Origin: Gluconobacter kondonii
GTDB taxonomy: Bacteria; Pseudomonadota; Alphaproteobacteria; Acetobacterales; Acetobacteraceae
DNA: 45,886 bases
Direction: 5' to 3'
Assembly: GCF_002723995.1 (NCBI RefSeq)
Contig: NZ_BEWP01000016.1
Location: forward strand, 1-45,886
Part shown: positions 41,008-45,886 of the stretch, one piece after another
Layout: the number at the start of each line of letters is the position of its first letter
How positions within the stretch are numbered: position 1 is the first letter of the stretch
The notes under the pieces: model-generated
The model's database searches: none
The model's input: the letters and a program-made list of their open reading frames with translations, nothing else
Told to the model about the DNA's origin: nothing
Program-made: the position numbers and the translations under genes

Positions 41008-41020
41008 ATCAGTCGCAGAT
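41008..41020 (+). promoter_or_regulatory. AGTCGCAGAT element before gapR
   Basis: ATCAGTCGCAGAT begins 4 bases after the repC stop and lies 37 bases before the gapR ATG (41057). Unlike most copies, the following leader shows only a weak TGCAG/CTGTA pairing around the AAAGGAG ribosome site. Confidence 0.65.
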
Positions 41021-41056
41021 TGAGCCTGCAGAATGGGCGAGTGAAAGGAGAACTGT

Positions 41057-41341
41057 ATGTTGGCACATGAAGAACAGGACACAGCATCTGCTGAAACCAC
41101 CGTTCAGACCGGAGGAATTGCAGCGGATCGCCTGAGATCCATCATTGAGCGGGTTGAACGCCTGGAAGAAGAACGAAAGGCGTTGGCCGGAGATATCAAG
41201 GACATCTTCAGCGAAGCCAAGTCGGCCGGGTTCGACGTCAAGATCATTAAGCAGATCCTGAAGCTTCGGAAAATGGAGCCTGCCCAGGTTGAGGAACAGG
41301 AAACCCTTCTGGACATCTATCGTCGTGCTCTGGGAATGTGA
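41057..41341 (+). CDS. gapR: GapR-family (DUF2312) DNA-binding protein
   Basis: 94 residues, AAAGGAG 9 bases before the ATG. 'ADRLRSIIERVERLEEERKALAGDIKDIFSEAKSAGFDVKIIKQILKLRKM...EEQETLLDIYRRALGM' is the full GapR core. Caulobacter GapR is a coiled-coil protein that clamps overtwisted DNA ahead of replication forks. A copy directly after repC may serve plasmid replication. Preceded by the recurrent leader element and followed by a 9-bp palindrome. Confidence 0.92.
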   Translation: MLAHEEQDTASAETTVQTGGIAADRLRSIIERVERLEEERKALAGDIKDIFSEAKSAGFDVKIIKQILKLRKMEPAQVEEQETLLDIYRRALGM

Positions 41342-41347
41342 CTTACC

Positions 41348-41370
41348 GGTGTGTCCATTGCGGACACACC
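41348..41370. repeat. Palindrome GGTGTGTCC/GGACACACC after gapR
   Basis: A perfect 9-bp inverted repeat with a 5-base loop, 7 bases after the gapR stop. No T tract follows, so it is a poor terminator. Its core GTGTCCGCAATGGACACAC (minus strand) recurs with one change at 30512-30530. Confidence 0.7.
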
Positions 41371-41401
41371 TTAAAGGAGAAGCCAGATTTCCACGCCAAC
41401 A

Positions 41402-41602
41402 ATGACGGCAATGTCCTACCGTGTGGCCATGGTATCCGGGATTGTTGGGATCAGTCTGATCTTGGCCGGATATGCACGGGTGAAATATCTGCGGTCTAGC
41501 CCATCCCCATCAGGCCTGTCGTCTGCGGCGGTTGAGAGGCTTCTTCTGATTGTTTTCTGCGGGACGCTCGTCAACATCACCGTCGCCTTCCTCACTCTCT
41601 GA
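41402..41602 (+). CDS. Possible small two-segment membrane protein
   Basis: 66 residues: 'VAMVSGIVGISLILAGYARV' and 'LLLIVFCGTLVNITVAFLTL' are hydrophobic. A good AAAGGAG is present but 22 bases before the first ATG, too far; no site precedes the ATG at 41411. The 3' part overlaps the resolvase remnant antisense. Weak candidate. Confidence 0.3.
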   Translation: MTAMSYRVAMVSGIVGISLILAGYARVKYLRSSPSPSGLSSAAVERLLLIVFCGTLVNITVAFLTL

Positions 41603-42091
41603 GCGTGGTTGCCAGCCTATCCGCTCAAGAGTGTTCAACAGGGTTGTGCGTGGAATTGTGAGACGTCGTGCAACGGAGAGCTTACTCTCACCCTTGTCGA
41701 GGTAGTCGAGCGCCATGTCCAAACGCTCCTGACTGATTGACGGAGGCCGTCCGCCTATTCGGCCTCGACGTTTTGCGGCCGCAAGCCCTGCCATGACACG
41801 CTCATGAATCAGAGCGCGTTCGTATTGAGCCAAAGCGCCAAACAAGGAAAACATCAGCTCGCCATGAGACGTTGTTGTGTCCATTTGTTCGGTCAGGGAA
41901 CGGAAGGCTACGGATTTGGCCTTCAGATCTTCTATGATCGTCAGGAGATGTGGAAGAGATCGCCCCAGCCGATCCAGTTTCCAGACAACGAGTGTGTCAC
42001 CACTCTTTATATAAGAGAGACATTTTTTAAGACCGGGTCTGTCATCGCGGGCTTCTGTGGTTGCCGTTTGAAATGCAAGAAATTTCTGATC
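41510..42091 (-). pseudogene. Serine resolvase remnant, 5' end decayed
   Basis: The open frame downstream of a TAG (42092-42094) reads 'DQKFLAFQTATTEARDDRPGLKK', then 'SGDTLVVWKLDRLGRSLPHLL', 'DTTTSHGELMFSLFGALAQYERALIHERVMAGLAAAKRRG' and a C-terminal helix-turn-helix. The part holding the catalytic Ser (YARVST) and some following sequence are missing, and no start codon is available except an internal ATG at 41884. A Tn3-type tnpR relic, distinct from the one at 9105. Confidence 0.82.
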
Positions 42092-42094
42092 CTA

Positions 42095-42328
42095 ATGTGC
42101 GAGTGATCGACTGCGGTCTTCTGTCAGGCCTTTGAACGCGGCATTTACAAAAGCCGCTGGCCGATATGGTGATCTGCGGATTGGGTCCAAATCTCTGTTC
42201 CGTGTTTGAGAACACTGAGCCCTTGGCTGGTTTTCCTAATCCGGATCGGCTCGATCATGCGCCCATATGGGTCGTCGCTTTCTCACACCCCCCTTTACCG
42301 GTTCTGCTTACATACGACTGAGTTCAAC
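42095..42328. other. Non-coding 3' end of the IS110-family element
   Basis: No gene seen. Within IS1111-group elements this side of the transposase gene encodes a structured guide (bridge) RNA, so part of this stretch may be that RNA. Ends of the element are not visible. It contains GATCTGCGGATTGGG, a poor match to the recurrent leader motif. Confidence 0.4.
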
Positions 42329-43357
42329 TCATCCCGCAACAGCCAGAACCGGATCCCGATAATTCTCGTGTTTCGTTAGCATGGCCCAAATCGTTCGGGC
42401 CATTTTGTTGGCCAGCGCGATCGCGACGAGCATACGCGGCTTGCAGGCTATCATCCGGGCCAGCCAAGAGCCTGGAACGGGAGGTTTGCGCCCCGCCCAA
42501 CCTACACGCGACATTGCCCCTATGATCAACAATCGCCGAATGTCAGCCTGGCCGGCCTTTGAAACCCGCCCGAGCTTTTCCTTGCCACCAGACGAAAACT
42601 GCTTTGGAACCAGCCCAAGCCAAGCCGCAAAATCGCGTCCGCAGCGAAAAGTCTCCATTGCAGGTGCAAAAGCTTCCACGGCTAGGGCCGTCAGAGGCCC
42701 GACCCCAGGCATTGTCTCCAGACGCTGAGCCACACCGCTCTCTTGCGAAAGCCTCACCATCGCACGGGTCTTTTCTGTAATCCTCCTTGACTGCGCGTCA
42801 ATCTGTTCGAGAAGGTCCCGACATTCCTGACGAACAAGAGTTGGAAGACGAACGCTTTCATCGTCGACCATCTCTTCAAGGCGCTTGAGATGGGTCATTC
42901 CTTTTGGAACCACCAGACCAAACTCGTAAAGCGTGCTGCGAAGGGCATTCACCAGTTCCGTGCGCTGGTGAACCAGCCGATCACGGCAACGATATAAAAC
43001 GGTCCGTGCCTGCTGATCTTCTGCTTTGGGTGTCACAAAGCGCATCTCCGGCTGCCGGGCAGCAATAACAATCGCTTCAGCGTCAGCTGCGTCGTTCTTC
43101 TGGCGTTTGACGAACGGGCGCACATATTGCGGCGCGATCAGCTTTACCTCGTGACCCGCATTCACCAATTCCCGTGCCCAATAATGAGCACTTCCACACG
43201 CTTCCATGATGACAAGCGCCGCCGGTTGGCTGGCCATAAACTGAAGAAATTGTGGACGGCGGATCTTCTTGCGGAACAGTAAATCCCCCGTCATAGAAGC
43301 TGCGTGAATCTGGAAAACGTTCTTTGCCAGATCAATGCCAATCATCGTATCGTTCAT
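42329..43357 (-). CDS. IS110-family transposase (IS1111-like)
   Basis: 342 residues. The N-terminal DEDD-type RuvC-like domain opens 'MIGIDLAKNVFQIHA', with 'IMEACGSAHYWAREL' and 'KNDAADAEAIVIAA' supplying the acidic residues. The C-terminal domain holds 'LETMPGVGPLTALAVEAF' and the catalytic-Ser region 'SSGGKEKLGRVSKAGQADIRRLLIIGA'. Complete length. GGAGAGG lies upstream of the ATG. Such enzymes use a bridge RNA to choose sites. The IS6-type element begins about 85 bases upstream of its start. Confidence 0.93.
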   Translation of the reverse strand: MNDTMIGIDLAKNVFQIHAASMTGDLLFRKKIRRPQFLQFMASQPAALVIMEACGSAHYWARELVNAGHEVKLIAPQYVRPFVKRQKNDAADAEAIVIAARQPEMRFVTPKAEDQQARTVLYRCRDRLVHQRTELVNALRSTLYEFGLVVPKGMTHLKRLEEMVDDESVRLPTLVRQECRDLLEQIDAQSRRITEKTRAMVRLSQESGVAQRLETMPGVGPLTALAVEAFAPAMETFRCGRDFAAWLGLVPKQFSSGGKEKLGRVSKAGQADIRRLLIIGAMSRVGWAGRKPPVPGSWLARMIACKPRMLVAIALANKMARTIWAMLTKHENYRDPVLAVAG

Positions 43358-43506
43358 TTGCCGCCCTCTCCTGTTCGTGGCTGTTCACCTCCTCCACGTT
43401 GGCACATTGCGATGCCGTTGGGGGAGGACGGCAACCACCCCATCTCTGTTGCAAAGTTGATAGCCCTGTTGGAAACCGCCTTTGGTTTTGGCTTGGAGCG
43501 GTTGTC

Positions 43507-44459
43507 ATGAATGATTTCAAGGGTCGTCATTTTCGTGGTGAAGTGATCCTTTGGGCAGTGCGTTGGTATTGCCGCTATGGGATCAGCTATCGCGACCTTG
43601 AAACCATGTTGGCCGAGCGAGGCGTAAGCGTTGATCATTCCACAATTTATCGCTGGGTTCAGCGCTATGCGCCCGAGATGGAAAAGCGTTTACGCTGGTA
43701 TTGGAAGCGTCCCGGCTTTTCTCGCAGCTGGCGTGTTGATGAGACCTACATCAAGGTGAAAGGGCGGTGGACCTATCTGTATCGGGCCGTCGACAAGGAT
43801 GGTGATACGATTGATTTCTACCTCTCACCCACCCGGAACGCCAAAGCTGCCAAACGTTTCCTGGGCAAGGCCGTAAACGGTCTGAAGGACTGGGAGAAGC
43901 CGGAGACGATCAATACGGACAAGGCTTCGACCTATGGCATAGCGATCAGCGAGCTCAAGAAGGGGAACGGTGAGAGGATGTTCGAAAACGTACGGTAAGA
44001 GATACCGTATGTAAGACGTTGATTTCGATACGGGTTACGTGACCGAAATTCAGCTATTTTCGGAGCATCTCGACGCAGTCATATAAACGCTCATTTGCGT
44101 GACACATTTCTGAGAAAATGGCTGTTTTTTACTGATTTTCATGACGGAAAATTCCTTACCGTACGTTTTCGAACATCCTCTCACCGCTCCCCAAGAAGGA
44201 TGGTAAATTGCCTGACACGGTGCAGCACCGGCAGGTCAAATATCTGAACAATGTGATCGAGGCCGATCACGGCAAACTCAAGCAGCTGATCAGGCCGGTT
44301 CGTGGCTTCAAAACCCTCAAGACCGCCTATGCGACCATTAAAGGTTTTGAAGTCATGCGGGCCCCGAAAAAGGGACAGGCTAAATTCTTCCAGTTCCAGG
44401 ACGGTATCATGGGAGAAGTGCGTCTCATTGAAAGGCAGTTCGGAATTTATACATTCTAA
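43507..44459 (+). pseudogene. IS6-family transposase split by a 231-bp insertion
   Basis: The first part (43507-43998) reads MNDFKGRHFRGEVILWAVRW with an HTH, 'RVDETYIKVKGRW' and 'INTDKASTYG' and then runs into the insertion. The second part (from 44198) resumes with 'DGKLPDTVQHRQVKYLNNVIEADHGKLKQL'. Removing 43962-44197 (the element plus one AAGAA copy) restores one frame of 238 residues, the normal size, with 'ISELKKDGKLPDTV' continuous. All three DDE residues are then present. Inactive as it stands. Confidence 0.93.
43962..44192. mobile_element. Tn3-type miniature element (TIME/MITE), 231 bp
   Basis: Terminal inverted repeats of about 38 bp start GGGGARCGGTGAGAGGATG and end with ...CGGTAAG on the inside. 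GGGG ends and a 5-bp target duplication AAGAA (43957-43961 and 44193-44197) are Tn3-family hallmarks. No coding capacity. The repeats differ from those of the 9.6-kb transposon, so another Tn3-family transposase moved it. Confidence 0.93.
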
Positions 44460-44512
44460 AAAACCCAGAAATCAGCCTCGCATCAGATTACTCCCAGCTT
44501 TGCAACAGAGCC

Positions 44513-44710
44513 CGAGAAAATGGGAAACCTGGAGACGGCCCGCAACCCGTTAAGACAAATGCCCCAACCATTTTTTTTTGGGTTATCTGCACCGCAATAT
44601 GTCATGTTTTAACCATGAATCGTAAGTCTAAAAGGACTTAAAAAATTTTATTGACTTCATATAAGAACCTGATCACAGTAAATAGCCTTCAATCTGAGTT
44701 GGAGAAAATC
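44513..44710. other. AT-rich spacer after the IS6-type element
   Basis: About 200 bases with no supportable gene. Contains a T9 run (44570-44578) and very AT-rich sequence before the small Cys-rich peptide gene. A promoter for that gene is likely here but no clear -35/-10 pair stands out. Confidence 0.4.
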
Positions 44711-44875
44711 ATGTCAAAAGAATCTAGCAAATCAATTTGGGAGTCGAAATCTACTCTTATTGATGGTTATCAACTATCTGAAATCGCAGGCTGCACTCCT
44801 GGAAAAACTCAGGCAATTTGCTCAGGGAAAATTTGCTCAGCTCCCGAAGGAGGGGGGTGGATGATGTGCGACTGA
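44711..44875 (+). CDS. 54-residue Cys-rich small peptide, possible modified-peptide precursor
   Basis: ATG 44711 has GGAGA 6 bases upstream. The N-terminal half (MSKESSKSIWESKSTLIDGY, then QLSEIAG) is polar and leader-like. The C-terminal 27 residues contain four Cys (in 'GCTPGKTQAICSGKICSAP' and 'MMCD') plus several Gly. The layout resembles a leader plus core of a ribosomally made, modified peptide, but no modifying enzyme is in the window. It could equally be a disulfide-rich peptide. AT-rich unlike the plasmid backbone. Confidence 0.5.
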   Translation: MSKESSKSIWESKSTLIDGYQLSEIAGCTPGKTQAICSGKICSAPEGGGWMMCD

Positions 44876-44933
44876 CTGACTGAATAATTACTTAATATGT
44901 TTTCTTCATGTCCAGTCAATTATTGGTAGAATC

Positions 44934-45398
44934 ATGAGTCTTATTTCAGGTAAAATATATAATTATAGAATATTATCAGTTTTGTTCATGGCCCCGCTAT
45001 ATTTTAACTCTGCAGTCTGTTTCGCTTCGGAACGGAATACTGTCAGTTCAGAAGAACAGGCAGGACACCCTTGTACATTTATAGCGAAGTCTCTTCTCCT
45101 TGACCCGGTTATTGTAAGTGAAGATAACCATATAAAATTGTTCTATCTATCTTTGCCCACCGCTAGTTCTGATACAGGCCCAGCTAGGGCGACCCTCCAT
45201 TTCGACCGTTTTTGTAAAGAAAATTCATATAGGCCAGGAATCTCTGTTTTTCTTGGAGATCATGCTATCGACTTGGATGGTCAAGACTATGCTGCTAGAG
45301 CCGTACGTTACGGGTTATATCTCAGGCATAACAACAGTAAAATTACTACCCAAAATTTACAAGAATGGTTTCCCGAAGTAAAGCTTTCAAAGCAATAA
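44934..45398 (+). CDS. Unknown exported protein
   Basis: 154 residues with a signal peptide (about 1-31, cleavage near CFA-SERN). The mature protein has two cysteines (HPC and RFC) that could pair in the periplasm, and no membrane anchor. Starts 58 bases after the Cys-rich peptide in the same direction and shares its AT-rich composition, so the two may form a unit. Not recognised. Confidence 0.55.
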   Translation: MSLISGKIYNYRILSVLFMAPLYFNSAVCFASERNTVSSEEQAGHPCTFIAKSLLLDPVIVSEDNHIKLFYLSLPTASSDTGPARATLHFDRFCKENSYRPGISVFLGDHAIDLDGQDYAARAVRYGLYLRHNNSKITTQNLQEWFPEVKLSKQ

Positions 45399-45630
45399 AG
45401 TTATTACGTGAACAACATTATTTTTGTCAGATAAAACCTGGAGGGATCGAAGAACCGTTGATTGATGTACGTGGCCCGTGATTTCTGGGTTTTGTCGATT
45501 TGATTGACGGTTTTTGCGATGCTCTCTGCTCTGCGTTTTGAGCAGATCGGGGCTGTACCCCGCTGAGAGCCCTTTTGGAAATTGAGCGTGAGGGGTTTTC
45601 AGGGCGTCTTTCGCGTGATTCACACTCAGG
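45399..45630. other. Non-coding stretch containing the probable left end of an IS5-type element
   Basis: About 230 bases without a gene. Composition becomes GC-richer from about 45440, near GGAGGGATCGAAGAACCG, where the IS end probably lies. The other end is outside the window, so the terminal repeat cannot be confirmed. Confidence 0.4.
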
Positions 45631-45886
45631 ATGTGGACGCCAGAACAACGAGGCCGAATGGCCGACATTACGCGCAAGACGAAGCGTTATCCGTCTGATC
45701 TTACCGATGAGGAATGGGAGCGCATAGCGCCCCTGATGCCGCCTTTGAACCGGCGTGGCCGGAAACGAGCAACCGATTTTCGTGAGATCATCAATGCGCT
45801 GCGTTATCTTGTCCGCTCAGGCTGTGGCTGGGAAATGTTGCCTGTTCATTTTGGTCCATGGCAGACCGTCTATTGGTGGTTCCGCA
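45631..45886 (+). CDS. IS5-family transposase, N-terminal part (cut by window end)
   Basis: The frame continues past the window. ATG at 45631 (MWTPEQRGRM) or 45658 (MADITRKTKR) could be the start. 'YPSDLTDEEWERIAPLMPP' followed by 'GRKRATDFREIINALRYLVRSGCGWEMLPVHFGPWQTVYWWFR' is the standard N-terminal domain of IS5/IS1031-like transposases. The catalytic DDE part is beyond the window. Confidence 0.9.
   Translation, partial: MWTPEQRGRMADITRKTKRYPSDLTDEEWERIAPLMPPLNRRGRKRATDFREIINALRYLVRSGCGWEMLPVHFGPWQTVYWWFR

Larger units (their letters stand above)
43442..44512 (+). mobile_element. IS6-family element, interrupted by a miniature element
   Basis: Ends carry CTCTGTTGCAAAG-(T/C)TG (43444-43459) and its inverted copy CTTTGCAACAGAGCC (44498-44512), the typical IS6-family end. 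Outermost bases differ on the left, so the left tip may be altered. No matching target duplication is visible, in line with rearrangement next to the IS110 element. Confidence 0.8.

Noticed and set aside
42166-42180. GATCTGCGGATTGGG resembling the leader element
   Set aside because: Only the first 7 bases match and no gene start follows in the right direction; lies in the IS110 flank.
44862-44876. GATGTGCGACTGAC resembling the leader element
   Set aside because: At least two differences in the core and it is the coding end of the Cys-rich peptide.
1-45886. CRISPR arrays, tRNA or rRNA genes
   Set aside because: No regularly spaced direct repeats and no cloverleaf or rRNA-like sequence seen on reading through.

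Overview
This looks like a stretch of a large conjugative plasmid from an alphaproteobacterium, most likely an acetic acid bacterium (Acetobacteraceae). That placement is an inference from the RepC-type initiator, a plasmid-borne GapR homologue, the GC-rich codon use and the IS families present. I name no species. About 29 kb encodes a nearly complete I-type (Dot/Icm-like, MPF_I) conjugation apparatus: DotL, DotM, IcmT, DotB, DotC, DotD, DotO, IcmJ, IcmD, IcmC, DotF, DotG, DotH, DotI, a TraW-like protein and DotA. No relaxase, oriT or RepA/RepB partition gene is visible here.

Layout. 1-517: 3' end of a thiamine-diphosphate decarboxylase-like gene. 552-8233 (minus strand): dotD-dotC-dotB-icmT-orf-lytic transglycosylase-dotM-orf-dotL, tightly packed with many overlapping start/stop codons. 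8451-9043: an AT-rich patch of small membrane ORFs. 9071-18703: a 9.6-kb Tn3-family transposon with a 5-bp target duplication (GAGAT on both sides), carrying tnpR, a nonsense-interrupted tnpA and a TetR-controlled thiol/electrophile stress cassette (SDR, AhpD-like, TetR, FrnE/DsbA-like, OsmC, Old Yellow Enzyme, thioredoxin and a thioredoxin/flavoprotein-disulfide-reductase chimera). 18736-27790 (minus): dotO, icmJ, icmD, icmC, dotF, dotG, dotH, dotI. 27862-29780: two putative DNA-binding regulators. 29944-38436 (plus): a TcpQ-like protein, unknown secreted proteins, TraW-like, DotA, a DsbC-like protein, then a strong terminator. 38470-41341: small lipoprotein, unknown ORF, RepC, GapR. 41402-45886: mobile-element debris (resolvase remnant, IS110-family, IS6-family split by a Tn3-type miniature element, a Cys-rich small peptide plus secreted protein, and the start of an IS5-family element).

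Most unusual feature. The exact 10-mer AGTCGCAGAT occurs eight times, with about three degenerate copies. In nearly every case it lies about 30-60 bases before the first start codon of a block of translationally coupled genes, and always in the sense orientation of that block. It is usually followed by a hairpin whose 3' arm contains or abuts the Shine-Dalgarno sequence. These leaders precede dotD, icmD, dotF, a leader ORF before dotI, the 30415 gene, the DsbC-like gene, the small lipoprotein and gapR. A copy also lies in the long region before repC. This looks like one plasmid-wide post-transcriptional (or intercistronic) control element linking transfer and replication genes. I do not recognise it as described.

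How the parts work together. DotC/DotD/DotH form the outer-membrane core and DotG/DotF/DotI the inner core. DotB and DotO are the ATPases, DotL/DotM/IcmJ the coupling complex, and DotA and IcmT are inner-membrane components. The transposon cargo is an independent stress cassette with three operator-bearing promoters.
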